Positions 38,909 through 48,002 are shown, counted from the first letter of the stretch. The stretch is 64,000 bases of DNA from Pseudomonas psychrophila (GCF_001043005.1 NZ_JYKZ01000002.1:372001-436000); one strand, 5' to 3'. Notes: generated from the letters alone by a model not told the origin. Numbers and translations are program-made.

Positions 38909-39310
38909 TCAGTCGACCTGAGGGCATTGTTTGGAGGGTGTGTACCAGTGGACTGCGGAGTCGGCATAAACGTGTTTTTGCTTTTGAGGCTTGAAGGGCG
39001 TGTCGAGCGTACCCAGTGCTATCGAAACCCAGTCGGCAAATTCGCCTTGTGATCGTGACCAGAATAACGTCGAACCACAGTGTGCGCAGAACTCGCGTAA
39101 CACCGTCTCCGAGGAAGCATACGTTTTGATACTGCTGGCGCCGCCAAGTATCCGTAGCGCGCTGCGGGGAACGCTGGCGTACGAAGCGAATGCAGCCCCG
39201 TGGCCTTTACGACACTGGCTGCAATGGCAATGACTCACTGCTGTTGGTGGAGTGAGTAGTTCGTAGCAGACTGCTGCGCACAGGCAGCTTCCTTGATACA
39301 CCTCTGTCAT
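38909..39310 (-). CDS. GFA family (CENP-V/GFA) zinc-binding protein
   Basis: 133 residues. Zinc-binding cysteines appear in order: GSCLCAAVCYEL, CHCSQCRKGHG and CAHCGSTLFW, followed by ALGTLDTPFKP, the pattern of glutathione-dependent formaldehyde-activating-like enzymes. Most GFA-like proteins have no proven substrate; glutathione adducts are usual guesses. The start is ATG 39310, although the frame is open to 39430. Single leftward gene. Confidence 0.9.
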   Translation of the reverse strand: MTEVYQGSCLCAAVCYELLTPPTAVSHCHCSQCRKGHGAAFASYASVPRSALRILGGASSIKTYASSETVLREFCAHCGSTLFWSRSQGEFADWVSIALGTLDTPFKPQKQKHVYADSAVHWYTPSKQCPQVD

Positions 39311-39366
39311 ACGCTCAACCCTGCACGTGAAAAGATGCCAGCATAACCACCTCAACCAAGACCGTC

Positions 39367-39395
39367 GACCGACTGCTTTTGGCCCTGAGCGCTCA
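39367..39395. repeat. Half copy of the hairpin element
   Basis: GACTGCTTTTGGCC followed by CTGAGCGCTCAGTCATGAC: the first part matches one arm of the 58-bp element; the other arm is absent. It lies upstream of the GFA gene, in a 270-nt gap without another feature. Confidence 0.5.
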
Positions 39396-39581
39396 GTCAT
39401 GACGAGGCATGGGTTCTGAATACCGGCCATGAAGGGGGGGTGAACGTACGGCCACCAACGCCAGATCTACATACTCAGAGGCCGCCATCAAGCCAATGGC
39501 GGCCTTGTGTACCGGTGACCCTGGCGCGACAAACGATTAAACTTGCGTGCTATCCAACGCGCTCTCAGGAAGAGGCCAAGC

Positions 39582-40079
39582 ATGTTCGATCATCCAACCC
39601 AGCCCGAAATTGCTGAATGGTTCGCCAGGTTCGAAGTCCCCGAGGTGGCATACAGCGTCTGCTCCATCGACCTGAGCAACGAACCGCCCGAGCATTGGTT
39701 CTTTAAGCGCAACCGATTGCGGCCTGAAAGCTTGAAGCTCGACCTGTGCATACCCTCCAGCGGGAACTGGTGTGTCGACCTCTCGCGTCATGACAGACAG
39801 TTCAACATCCAGTGGCGCCAGAACGATGACTTGCGCATTGAGTCCCAGCAACTGCGCTACCGCAAGCTGATCAAGTGGCCTCGGCTGCACAGACTCATGG
39901 ACTTCCCATTGCTGGTCGGACAGCTGGAACAGTGCCTTGGTGTACGCTTTGTGCGCCATGCCAATTTAGGGGCGCGCTTGCTGGAGCCCGAGGCGCTGGC
40001 GTGCAATCCAAAAATCCGCCAATGGTTGGCCCCTTGTGCCGACACCTTCGGCTGGAACAGGCAAATGCAAGCAGAGTAA
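39582..40079 (+). CDS. Hypothetical protein
   Basis: 165 residues from ATG 39582 (AGAGG upstream; the frame is open from 39543). Soluble, rich in Trp, Arg and Leu, with LRYRKLIKWPRLHRLMDFPLLVGQLE in the middle. No family is recognised, no membrane segment and no signal. A shorter frame on the opposite strand overlaps it, but this one has the better start and extent. Neighbours are unrelated. Confidence 0.65.
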   Translation: MFDHPTQPEIAEWFARFEVPEVAYSVCSIDLSNEPPEHWFFKRNRLRPESLKLDLCIPSSGNWCVDLSRHDRQFNIQWRQNDDLRIESQQLRYRKLIKWPRLHRLMDFPLLVGQLEQCLGVRFVRHANLGARLLEPEALACNPKIRQWLAPCADTFGWNRQMQAE

Positions 40080-40295
40080 CGTGCAGGCAATCATTTAAGA
40101 TTTCTGCCGCACTTTATACGTCGCGACCGAAACTGCACGTGTTGGCTGGACACACCTTCGGATAGCTGAACTGCCAAGGGCAGCCCGCCGCGCAAGCCAT
40201 GACAAAAGCCTCAACCTGGCGTTGCACTCTCCCGCGCGAAGGCGAATGGAATATCTTGCTGGCAAGTTAATCTGCTCAACCACACAAGGAAGTCA

Positions 40296-41174
40296 ATGCT
40301 GAGCTCACTCGTATCAAATGGTCAGCCATCTGCGTCCGACCGATCAGAACTGGAAGTGCCTTGGTGGAGTTTTACCAAGACCCTTCTAGCCGCTACCGCG
40401 CTGTGTTTGGTGCGTGATGGACGGCTCGGACTGGACTCCTCGATTCTTGATCAACCTTTCACGTTACGCCAACTGCTTCGACATGAGGCAGGGCTCGCCG
40501 ACTATGGTGAACTTGCGGATTATCACGCCGCCGTCGCTAACGATGAGGCCGCATGGTCAGTAGAAGAAATGATGCAGCGCCTTGATGGTGCCCGGCTTCG
40601 ATATAGCCCCGGAACCGGATGGCGTTACTCGAATGTGGGTTACCTGCTCATCGGCAGGCTAATTGAACAGGTGACCGATCTGTCGCTTGAAGAAGCCGTG
40701 GATCGATACGCACTGACGCCGCTGGGTCTTTCGAGCGTTCGCTTCGCCAAAACGCGAGCAGACTTACGAAATGCTCACCTTGGAAATGGATCAAATTATG
40801 ACCCCGGCTGGGTATATCACGGCTTGCTGATAGGCCCCATTTCGCAATCAGCGCTATTCCTCGACCGACTTCTCGCGGGGCACCTCCTGCCTGCGGGTTT
40901 GCTCCAGGAAATGCAGGTAGCAAAAGCATTGGGGGGGCCGATTCCTGGACGCCCATGGCTTGCACCTGGGTACGGCCTGGGTTTGATGCAGGGTTCGATT
41001 GAAGGGGGTTTTACCCTCTGCGGGCACACCGGTTGCGGGCCCGGTGGTGTTATTGCCGTTTACCGTATCTGCGACGGCGGTGCATCGGCGTGTTGCGCTG
41101 TTTTTGACGCAGGCACCCCTGAAGGCGCCGTCGAAGTCCTCGTTGTCGAGAAACTGCTACAGGCTTTGCGATAA
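40296..41174 (+). CDS. Serine hydrolase, beta-lactamase fold
   Basis: 292 residues. The three active-site boxes of the class C beta-lactamase/DD-peptidase family are present: SFTK (25-28), YSN in WRYSNVGYL, and HTG in CGHTGCGPGG. AAGGAAG precedes ATG 40296. The protein lacks a signal peptide and the usual 60-80 residues ahead of SxxK, so it is short and probably cytosolic, more an esterase than a beta-lactamase. The decayed fragment at 12058 comes from a close relative. Confidence 0.88.
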   Translation: MLSSLVSNGQPSASDRSELEVPWWSFTKTLLAATALCLVRDGRLGLDSSILDQPFTLRQLLRHEAGLADYGELADYHAAVANDEAAWSVEEMMQRLDGARLRYSPGTGWRYSNVGYLLIGRLIEQVTDLSLEEAVDRYALTPLGLSSVRFAKTRADLRNAHLGNGSNYDPGWVYHGLLIGPISQSALFLDRLLAGHLLPAGLLQEMQVAKALGGPIPGRPWLAPGYGLGLMQGSIEGGFTLCGHTGCGPGGVIAVYRICDGGASACCAVFDAGTPEGAVEVLVVEKLLQALR

Positions 41175-41236
41175 AGAATGGATTCGCCCAGGACCTTTGG
41201 ACTACAGCCCCATAATCTGCGCACCACTGGTTTATG

Positions 41237-41283
41237 TCGATTGCAGCCCCTTGTGACAGGAAGCAATCGGCCAGAAGCGACCG
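41237..41283. repeat. Degenerate copy of the hairpin element
   Basis: TCGATTGCAGCCCCTTGTGA then CAGGAAGCAATCGGCCAGAAGCG keeps the GCAGCC-loop core and the GGCC-AGAAGCG arm but has lost outer symmetry. It lies between the serine-hydrolase stop and the convergent NUDIX gene end. Confidence 0.55.
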
Positions 41284-41297
41284 AAAACAGAAGGCCG

Positions 41298-41783
41298 TCA
41301 TCTGAGCGAGAGGGGCTTGTCGATCAAATGCCCACGCGCGCCCAAGACCTCGCCAAGAAAGACCAGGGCCCGACGAAAAACCGGGTGGCAATCGCCATAA
41401 GGCAAATGCTCGAATGAAGCCCAGAAAAACTCGAAAACATGACCATGGTCATCAAGCGTCTGATGTGACCATTGCTCAGGCAGTGGTCCAGTCGCCTGAC
41501 ACAGTTGAAACGACCAGATCTGGCCCTGATGACCGGAATCCCAACATCCCAGATCGTCTTCGATTGTAGCGGTGCTTATCCCTGACTCTTCCACCAATTC
41601 ACGCAGAGCCGCACGACAGGGTGCCTCCCCCTCCTCAATCGTTCCCTTCACCAGTTGCACCCCGGCCTGCGGATGACGGAACAAAAGGATCTTGAGAGGC
41701 TGTGCAGAAGACAGAACTACTGGGCAGACTTTCTGGGCAAGCATGGCGATGTCCGTATCGAAAAAACGAAAGCTCACCATCAT
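41298..41783 (-). CDS. NUDIX hydrolase
   Basis: 161 residues. The Nudix box is complete: GTIEEGEAPCRAALRELVEESGI fits GX5EX7REUXEEXGU. The remainder (ILLFRHPQAGVQLVKG before the box, WSFQLCQATGPLPEQW after) is standard. Activity on a nucleoside diphosphate derivative is expected; the exact substrate is unknown. Single leftward gene between the serine hydrolase (convergent) and the YceI-like gene. Confidence 0.9.
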   Translation of the reverse strand: MMVSFRFFDTDIAMLAQKVCPVVLSSAQPLKILLFRHPQAGVQLVKGTIEEGEAPCRAALRELVEESGISTATIEDDLGCWDSGHQGQIWSFQLCQATGPLPEQWSHQTLDDHGHVFEFFWASFEHLPYGDCHPVFRRALVFLGEVLGARGHLIDKPLSLR

Positions 41784-41844
41784 ACGCTTTCAGCGATCAC
41801 GTAATGGCAGCGGCTGGAGCCTGTCGTTTTGCCCAGCAGTCGCC

Positions 41845-42414
41845 TCACTGCTGCGGTGCAACCATCCGTAAGCGTATATCGATGTTGTCGGAAACAAGGC
41901 TGTCAGACCACTCGCCTGCGCCGACGTTGAAGTCACTGCGTTTAAGGACCAACTCTGCGTCGAAGATGCCAATGGCTTGATCTGATTTCAGAAGCACCGG
42001 CACTATGACCTCCCGGGTCAGCCCCCTGAGTGTAAGGTTGCCCGTGATCTGGTAGCGGTTGTTGCCCAGGTCTTTGATGAGGGTCGACTCAAAGGTCGCC
42101 ACCGGATAAGCCGTGGTGTCGAACCAGGCGGATTTTTGCAGCTCAGTGTTGGCCTCTTCGCTACCGGAGTCGATGCTGTTGAGGTCGATGGCCAGTTTGG
42201 CCTGGGCAGCCTCGGGGTGAGCGGTATCGAAGTCGAGGGTCCCGACAAACTTGCCAAATGTGCCATACACCCTTGATCCCATCTGGTTGTAGGTAAAACT
42301 GATGGTGCTGGCTGTGGGATTTAAGTGGCTGTATTGGGCCCCGTCAGCGCCAGGAAAAAAGCCGAGGCTGAGCGTGACAGCCAGTGCGGTCGAACGAATA
42401 GATCGAGGGCTCAT
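41845..42414 (-). CDS. YceI-family periplasmic protein
   Basis: 189 residues with a signal peptide (IRSTALAVTLSLGFFPGADGA). The YceI lipocalin-like barrel shows as STISFTYNQMGSRVYGTFGKFVGTLDFD, then IDSGSEEANTELQKSAWFDTTAYPVATFEST and LTLRGLTREVIVPV. Members bind polyisoprenoid lipids or quinones in the periplasm. It ends 61 nt upstream of the NUDIX start on the same strand; not clearly one operon. Confidence 0.93.
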   Translation of the reverse strand: MSPRSIRSTALAVTLSLGFFPGADGAQYSHLNPTASTISFTYNQMGSRVYGTFGKFVGTLDFDTAHPEAAQAKLAIDLNSIDSGSEEANTELQKSAWFDTTAYPVATFESTLIKDLGNNRYQITGNLTLRGLTREVIVPVLLKSDQAIGIFDAELVLKRSDFNVGAGEWSDSLVSDNIDIRLRMVAPQQ

Positions 42415-42593
42415 TGCATTCTCCAGGGCCGGCCCCTTATGGGTCGACGTGTCTAGCAGCAGGTGAACTGAAGCAAAGAATCACCGTTTGTTCCAGCCCG
42501 CACGCAGTTCACGACTCATGTTTTACCTGACCGTGTACAAAAGCGACTGATGACAGCTCCCGTCTAAACCCAGACGCTCACCCAGCACTTCTC

Positions 42594-43055
42594 TCAATCT
42601 GCAGCACCGTTGCCCTGCTCTAACAAAACCGCACCCTGGCCTTGCAGGCTTAAATGATCCCCTGGATTACGCAGGGGGCAGTCTTCCATCGACAGGCATC
42701 CGCAACCGATACAACCGTCAAGCTGATCACGAAGCCGGGTCAGGCTCAGAATCCGCTCAGTCAGCATGTCTCTCCACCCCGTGGAAAGGTACGCCCAGTC
42801 CTTTGAAGTCAAAGGTCTTCCCGTTGGAAGTTCGTCCAGCGCAGCCTTGATCGCGGCGAGCGGAATGCCCGCGCGTTTTGCAATCTTGATGATGGCAATG
42901 CGCCGAAGAGTGTCCCTGCCATAACGACGCTGATTACCTGCACTGCGCTGCCCGTGAATCAGCCCTTTGGCTTCATAGAAGTGGACGGTGGCTATCGTAA
43001 CGCCGCATCGGCGGGCTAACTCTCCGACCGAAATAGGTACGCGCACATCAATCAT
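42594..43055 (-). CDS. soxR: SoxR, redox-sensing MerR-family regulator
   Basis: 153 residues from ATG 43055 (AGAGGGGA upstream). MerR helix-turn-helix ISVGELARRCGVTIATVHFY, and the four iron-sulfur cysteines Cys115, 118, 120 and 126 in GCIGCGCLSMEDC, the SoxR signature. Oxidation of the [2Fe-2S] cluster by redox-cycling compounds switches it to activator. In Pseudomonas SoxR usually controls a few efflux and oxygenase genes rather than soxS. It is divergent from the MFS gene across a SoxR-type operator. Confidence 0.95.
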   Translation of the reverse strand: MIDVRVPISVGELARRCGVTIATVHFYEAKGLIHGQRSAGNQRRYGRDTLRRIAIIKIAKRAGIPLAAIKAALDELPTGRPLTSKDWAYLSTGWRDMLTERILSLTRLRDQLDGCIGCGCLSMEDCPLRNPGDHLSLQGQGAVLLEQGNGAAD

Positions 43056-43071
43056 GGATTCCGTTCCCCTC

Positions 43072-43102
43072 TTGACCTCATCTATACATGAGGTTTTATA
43101 AG
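43072..43102 (+). promoter_or_regulatory. SoxR-type promoter and operator
   Basis: -35 TTGACC (43072-43077) and -10 TATAAG (43097-43102) are 19 bp apart, the over-long spacing of MerR-family activated promoters. A 20-bp palindrome with arms ACCTCAT/ATGAGGT (43075-43094) overlaps the -35 and fills the spacer, matching the CCTCAA-type SoxR box. It points to the MFS gene 67 nt downstream. Confidence 0.85.
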
Positions 43103-43168
43103 GAGTGTCGGTTTGCCTTTGCAAGCCTTCATTCGCAGCTGCGGATGATTTCTTGAAGTGGAGCCAAC

Positions 43169-44686
43169 ATGGACAAGCGTCACATCCCATCAGATCAATC
43201 CTCACAACACGGATCGAACCCATGGCCCTCAGAAGATAGCGCCCCTTCAAGCACAGGCTGGGGAGCCCTGCTCTCCGGCAGGAATGGCATGCGCTCTCTC
43301 GCACTTGCAGGCGGAGTCGTCCTTCACGCAGTCAATGTCTATATTTCCACGACGATTCTGCCCTCTGTCGTTAGGGACATCGGCGGTATCGACTATTACG
43401 CCTGGAACACCACACTGTTTGTCGCGGCATCGATTCTCGGGTCGGCGTTGTCGGCCAGGTTGCTCCAGAGCGCGGGGCCCCGCGGGGCCTACATGATCGC
43501 AACACTGGTGTTTGCGATCGGTACGCTGATTTGTGCGTTCGCGCCCTCAATGCCTTTGATGCTTGCCGGACGCATTATTCAGGGACTGGGTGGCGGGTTT
43601 TTGTTCGCGCTCTCCTACGCCATGATCAGGCTTGTTTTCAGTGAAGCCTTGTGGCCACGCGCAATGGCCTTGATCTCCGGGATGTGGGGGGTAGCAACGC
43701 TCATTGGCCCTGCGGTTGGCGGCGTGTTCGCAGAGCTCGGCATATGGCGGGCTGCATTTTGGTCGCTGATTCCAGTCGCTACGCTGTTCGCCCTGCTCGC
43801 GGTGGTCGTATTACCCAAACGCGGCTCGCAGAGCACTCCAGCCTCCCCGCTTGCTCTCACTCAACTCGTTCTCCTGACATCGGCTGTTCTCGTTATTTCG
43901 GCGGTCAGTGTCTCCTCAGTTTTCATCTTGAACATGGTCGGCCTGGGAGTCGCCGTCCTGCTGACGGCCTTGCTGATAACAACGGAAAGCCGCGCCCGGC
44001 ACCGCTTGCTGCCAGAAGGTGCGTTGCGGATTACATCGGCCCTGGGGGCGCTTTATGCAACCATGTCGCTGCTTGCGATCGCCGTAACCAGTGGCGAAAT
44101 ATTTGTGCCGCTCTTCCTTCAGGTTCTCCACCACCAGTCACCTCTGGCTGCGGGCTACCTTGCAGCGCTTATGGCAGCCGGGTGGACGCTGGGATCAATC
44201 GCAAGCGCCGGTGCCAATGGCAAAAACATCAGGCGCGCGATCCTCGCCGGCCCGATACTTGGATTGGCGGGTATGGTTGCGCTTGCCGTTTTGATGGGAA
44301 CTGAAAGCGAAGGCAACTGGCTCGCACTTACCCCTATCTGCCTGGCGCTGGGCGCTATCGGGTTGGGCGTTGGACTGGCCTGGCCGCATCTGCTGACCCG
44401 GGTCTTCCAGGTATCCTCGGCAGGTGAGCAGGACCTGGCAGCAGCATCGATCACAACCGTACAGTTGTTCGCCACTGCGCTCGGTGCGGCCCTGGCGGGA
44501 ATGGTGGCCAACATTGCGGGCCTGACCGATCCCGGGGGTATCGTGGGCGCCTCAAGCGCAGCAACCTGGCTTTTTGGAGTGTTCGCACTGGCACCGATGC
44601 TAGGTGTTTTGACGGTCTATCGAGTGCTATTCCATCATCCGAGTGCGGGACAACGGGAGCAGGCTGCAGACACTCCATCATTCTGA
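43169..44686 (+). CDS. MFS exporter controlled by SoxR
   Basis: 505 residues with about 14 hydrophobic segments, fitting the DHA2 family; a 40-residue polar N-terminal tail precedes helix 1. Segment ISTTILPSVVRDIGGIDYYAW and GRIIQGLGGGFLFALSYA (motif C/B region) are typical. GTGGAG lies upstream of ATG 43169. The SoxR-type promoter indicates induction by redox-active molecules such as phenazines or quinones, which it may expel. No periplasmic adaptor gene is next to it. Confidence 0.92.
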   Translation: MDKRHIPSDQSSQHGSNPWPSEDSAPSSTGWGALLSGRNGMRSLALAGGVVLHAVNVYISTTILPSVVRDIGGIDYYAWNTTLFVAASILGSALSARLLQSAGPRGAYMIATLVFAIGTLICAFAPSMPLMLAGRIIQGLGGGFLFALSYAMIRLVFSEALWPRAMALISGMWGVATLIGPAVGGVFAELGIWRAAFWSLIPVATLFALLAVVVLPKRGSQSTPASPLALTQLVLLTSAVLVISAVSVSSVFILNMVGLGVAVLLTALLITTESRARHRLLPEGALRITSALGALYATMSLLAIAVTSGEIFVPLFLQVLHHQSPLAAGYLAALMAAGWTLGSIASAGANGKNIRRAILAGPILGLAGMVALAVLMGTESEGNWLALTPICLALGAIGLGVGLAWPHLLTRVFQVSSAGEQDLAAASITTVQLFATALGAALAGMVANIAGLTDPGGIVGASSAATWLFGVFALAPMLGVLTVYRVLFHHPSAGQREQAADTPSF

Positions 44687-44721
44687 CTCAAGCGTTCGTA
44701 TGCCTTCCATTGCACGGTTGT

Positions 44722-45618
44722 CTACAGAGGAAGACAACCGTTTGTGCCGAGCACCGACTCCAGACGCTCAAGGAACACACCAACTCTATGGGGCACGTGC
44801 TGTCGGGTGGGCAATATTGCGGTGATGTAGAGCTGTTCAGGACTGACATCCTGCAACTCGATCAGGCGCAGGGTTCCGGCATCCAGATCATCACGGACAT
44901 CCCAGTATGTCAGCATCGCCACCCCTAAACCTTGCCTGCTCGCCGCTCGTACCGCCTCGACGCTGTTAGCCGAAAAAACGCCCTCCGCCCGTATGGCAAC
45001 CGCGTCACCGTCACGCATGAAGGGCCAGTAAGGCATTCCGTGCAACGCTATGCGACGGTGGCCCGACAGTGCGTCCATCGTGGCCGGTATGCCGTGGTAT
45101 TTCAGATAGGCGGGGCTGGCGCACAGCACTCTGGGATTTGGGGCGAGGGGGCGCGCGATCAAAGCCGAATCCCGCAATGTCGCAATGCGGATAGCGACAT
45201 CGATTCCGAGACCGACAATATCCACGATGCTATCCGAGAGTGTCAGATCAACCCGTAGCGCCGGGTGCTCAGCCAACAGATCGGGAATCAGGGGCATGAT
45301 CACTGACTGTCCAAAAACGCTGGGAGCAGTGACCTTCAAGACACCACTGGCCGTACCGGCATTGGATTTGAGACTGACTCTAGCCCCTTCACTGGCTTCC
45401 AGCAGCGTGGTTGCAAAGGGTAGAAATGTTTCGCCTTCGGCCGTTAGCGACACGGAGCGCGTTGTTCGATGAAACAACCGAACACCCAGTTCGCCTTCAA
45501 GAGTGGCCAGCCTGCGGGACACTGTCATGGGCGACAGGCCAAGCCGTCTGGCGGCTGCCGAGAGACTGCCACTTTCGGCAATGGCGCTGAAAACTTCCAC
45601 ATCTGAAATCTGCATCAT
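44722..45618 (-). CDS. LysR-family regulator
   Basis: 298 residues. HTH: ESGSLSAAARRLGLSPMTVSRRLATLEGELGVRLFHRTTRSVSLTAEG; the effector domain has VDLTLSDSIVDIVGLGIDVAIRIA. Divergent from the Old Yellow Enzyme gene across 119 nt, the usual arrangement with its target. A second ATG directly follows the first at the start. Confidence 0.93.
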   Translation of the reverse strand: MMQISDVEVFSAIAESGSLSAAARRLGLSPMTVSRRLATLEGELGVRLFHRTTRSVSLTAEGETFLPFATTLLEASEGARVSLKSNAGTASGVLKVTAPSVFGQSVIMPLIPDLLAEHPALRVDLTLSDSIVDIVGLGIDVAIRIATLRDSALIARPLAPNPRVLCASPAYLKYHGIPATMDALSGHRRIALHGMPYWPFMRDGDAVAIRAEGVFSANSVEAVRAASRQGLGVAMLTYWDVRDDLDAGTLRLIELQDVSPEQLYITAILPTRQHVPHRVGVFLERLESVLGTNGCLPL

Positions 45619-45737
45619 TGCATCCGTTTCTGATAAAGCGGCTTATCGTTTTCGCTGGCTTCTAAACGTTCCCATCCAAGCTTACTGTCCTCTGCATCAA
45701 TTTCTACCGGCATTTTTGTCAAAAGAGGACTGGACAC

Positions 45738-46844
45738 ATGAATGACTATAACCAGCAGATATTATCTCACTATGATATTGGCGACCTGAGATTGAGAAAT
45801 CGTCTTGCCGTAGCCCCCATGACGCGAGTGAGTGCCACCGAAGCGGGGCTAGCGACCCCTGAGATGGCGCGTTACTACGAGCGGTTTGCCAAAGGGGACT
45901 TTGGCCTGATCATTACCGAAGGGCTTTACACCGATCAGAAGTATGCCCAGGGCTACCCCTTCCAACCAGGGATTAGCGATGTTGAGCAGGCTCTGGCGTG
46001 GCGTGTTGTGACAGATCTCATTCATGCCCACAAAGGCGCTGCATTCGCACAACTCATGCACGCTGGAGCACTGAGCCAGGGCAACCGTTTTGAAACTGCA
46101 ACCGCTGCGCCCTCCTCTGTGCGACCGAAAGGTACGCAAATGAAGTTCTATTACGGTGAGGGGCAGTATCCGATTCCCCAAGCGATGACGGATGAAGACA
46201 TCGCTGATGCCATCACCGGATTCGCACAAGCGGCGACTTTGGCAACCCGTGATGCGGGATTCGATGGTGTCGAAATACATGGAGCGAACGGCTACCTGCT
46301 GGATCAATTCCTGAGCGACTACACCAATCAACGACAAGATCGCTGGGGCGGCAATGTCCGCGCGCGGATTGGACTGACACTGGAAGTCTTTAAGGCGGTC
46401 AGGGCTGCAGTCGGTGCGGGTGCGCCCGTCGGCGTGAGGATTTCCCAGAGCAAGGTGAACGACCATGCACACAAATGGGAGGGAGGCGAAGCAGCCGCCG
46501 AAGTGATTTTTGGTTCGCTCAAGGACGCTGGCGTGGACTTCATCCATGTGACGGAGTTTGAGGCATGGCAACCGGCATTCGCCGAAGGAAACTCAAGCCT
46601 GGTGGAGCTGGCTCGGCGATATGCTCCTAAGGTGGCGATCATTGCCAATGGCGGCCTGGATAAGTCGCAACGTGCTGGGCAAGTAGTGCGAGACGGCGCC
46701 GATATGATCGCGCTGGGCAAGGCGGCTCTGGCCAATCCCGACCTTCCCCGCCGTCTGGCAACCCACACCGACCTCGCCCGGTTCGACACTTCGATTCTGG
46801 GGCCGATTGCCGATATCAAGGACAGTGAGTTGAATGTGGCGTGA
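45738..46844 (+). CDS. Old Yellow Enzyme family alkene reductase
   Basis: 368 residues. FMN-binding TIM barrel with the OYE substrate motif HGANGYLLDQFLS (His and Asn for binding the carbonyl group) and GRHARIG-like arginine segment VRARIGLTLEVF. The N-terminus LRLRNRLAVAPMTRVSATEAG and IANGGL near the end fit. Such enzymes reduce alpha,beta-unsaturated carbonyl compounds with NADPH. Divergent LysR gene probably reacts to electrophiles. The active-site aromatic YYGEG segment replaces the usual tyrosine loop. Confidence 0.93.
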   Translation: MNDYNQQILSHYDIGDLRLRNRLAVAPMTRVSATEAGLATPEMARYYERFAKGDFGLIITEGLYTDQKYAQGYPFQPGISDVEQALAWRVVTDLIHAHKGAAFAQLMHAGALSQGNRFETATAAPSSVRPKGTQMKFYYGEGQYPIPQAMTDEDIADAITGFAQAATLATRDAGFDGVEIHGANGYLLDQFLSDYTNQRQDRWGGNVRARIGLTLEVFKAVRAAVGAGAPVGVRISQSKVNDHAHKWEGGEAAAEVIFGSLKDAGVDFIHVTEFEAWQPAFAEGNSSLVELARRYAPKVAIIANGGLDKSQRAGQVVRDGADMIALGKAALANPDLPRRLATHTDLARFDTSILGPIADIKDSELNVA

Positions 46845-46966
46845 CCCCACTCACAGATTTTGCGCGCAGACCCTAGATACCCGTTTGTGCCTGTACAGCT
46901 GAAAGAACATGCTCGAAGGTCGCAAGCACGCGCGCCTGTTTGCGACCACGTGGGTGAGCGACCGCT

Positions 46967-47407
46967 TCACGGCCTCAATCTGTGCAGGCTTGCCTTGCCG
47001 GTCTTTGGCTTGATATCCCCTGCCCCGGCAGCTTTCAGCATTTTTTGAAACGTTGAGCATTCAATATGAAGAGCAGCCGGGCACGACGCCGCACGACGAA
47101 GCTCATCGCGTACGGCACTGAGGCGCTCAATGGTGCGGTCCAGTTCATCAGCCTTTTGCGAAAGCCGCTGACGATCAATGGCTGGCTGACCGTCAACGTC
47201 CAGCATGGCGGCTATTTCGTCCAGTGAGAACGCCGCAGATTGCCCGAGCGCAATCAATGACAACTGCTGGAGCACGTCGGCCCGAAATACGCGGCTCAGG
47301 CCACGACGTCCTATCGAGCGGATAAGACCCTTTTCTTCGTAATACCGAAGGGTTGAAGACGGCAGGCCAGAATGTGCAGCCACTTCACCGATAGTCATCT
47401 CTTTCAT
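46967..47407 (-). CDS. MerR-family regulator
   Basis: 146 residues from ATG 47407 (GAGG upstream). MerR HTH: MTIGEVAAHSGLPSSTLRYYEEKGLIRSIGRRGLSRVF, coiled-coil, and a C-terminal CPAALHIECSTFQKML with two cysteines that resemble the non-metal SoxR-like or drug-sensing type without the full metal set. Divergent from the DUF2938 gene over a 76-nt gap with a MerR-type palindrome. Confidence 0.92.
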   Translation of the reverse strand: MKEMTIGEVAAHSGLPSSTLRYYEEKGLIRSIGRRGLSRVFRADVLQQLSLIALGQSAAFSLDEIAAMLDVDGQPAIDRQRLSQKADELDRTIERLSAVRDELRRAASCPAALHIECSTFQKMLKAAGAGDIKPKTGKASLHRLRP

Positions 47408-47409
47408 GC

Positions 47410-47440
47410 TTGACCTCAAGTGGACTTGAACTTGCAGACT
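47410..47440 (+). promoter_or_regulatory. MerR-type promoter and operator
   Basis: -35 TTGACC (47410-47415) and weak -10 CAGACT (47435-47440) at 19-bp spacing. The spacer starts with the palindrome TCAAGTGGACTTGA (47416-47429). Points to the DUF2938 gene at 47484; the MerR protein at 46967 is the likely binder. Confidence 0.7.
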
Positions 47441-47483
47441 GCCCGGATAAAACCACCAAAGCGGGCTAAAGACAAAGGGAAAT

Positions 47484-48002
47484 ATGATGGAAACAAGTGA
47501 GACGATAATGCGCATTCTGTTTGTTGGAATGGCCGCCACGCTGATCATGGACGTATCGGCTTTGATTCAAGCACGGGTTCTGGGCGTTGCGTCAGCTGAC
47601 TATGGACTGGTCGGTCGCTGGCTGGGCCACATGGTAGACGGGCAGTTTCGTCATGCCTCGATCAAGGCTGCGCCCAAGGTCAGGAATGAGCGCTTGGTTG
47701 GCTGGGTGTTTCATTACATTACGGGCTGCGTCTTCGCGATGGCGCTTGTCGGTGTCCAGGGCGTTGCCTGGCTCTGCAACCCCTCCTTGGTGCCTGCGCT
47801 GATGGCTGGTTTGATCAGTGTGACTGCACCCTTTTTAATCATGCAGCCCGCGTTTGGTTTCGGTATCGCTGCGTCCAAAACCCCGGCACCGAAGGTAGCA
47901 AGACGCAGGAGCGTGATTGCCCATCTGACGTTTGGGGTCGGGCTCTTTGGGGCCGGCTGGATGTTGGTGCTGCTCTTTCCTGCGCCGCAGTGCCTGGGGT
48001 GA
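47484..48002 (+). CDS. DUF2938 inner-membrane protein
   Basis: 172 residues with four predicted membrane helices. FVGMAATLIMDVSALIQARVLGVASADYGLVGRWLGHM and GWVFHYITGCVFAMAL are the conserved segments of DUF2938. The function of the family is unknown. A GGGAAAT site precedes ATG 47484. Divergent from the MerR gene and probably induced by it. Confidence 0.88.
   Translation: MMETSETIMRILFVGMAATLIMDVSALIQARVLGVASADYGLVGRWLGHMVDGQFRHASIKAAPKVRNERLVGWVFHYITGCVFAMALVGVQGVAWLCNPSLVPALMAGLISVTAPFLIMQPAFGFGIAASKTPAPKVARRRSVIAHLTFGVGLFGAGWMLVLLFPAPQCLG

Noticed and set aside
39537..39959. Leftward 140-codon frame overlapping the hypothetical gene at 39582
   Set aside because: No ribosome site seen and shorter than the rightward frame, though neither has a known family, so some doubt remains.
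40296..41174. Beta-lactamase resistance gene
   Set aside because: No signal peptide and a short N-terminus; the SxxK/YxN/HTG boxes are shared with many esterases.
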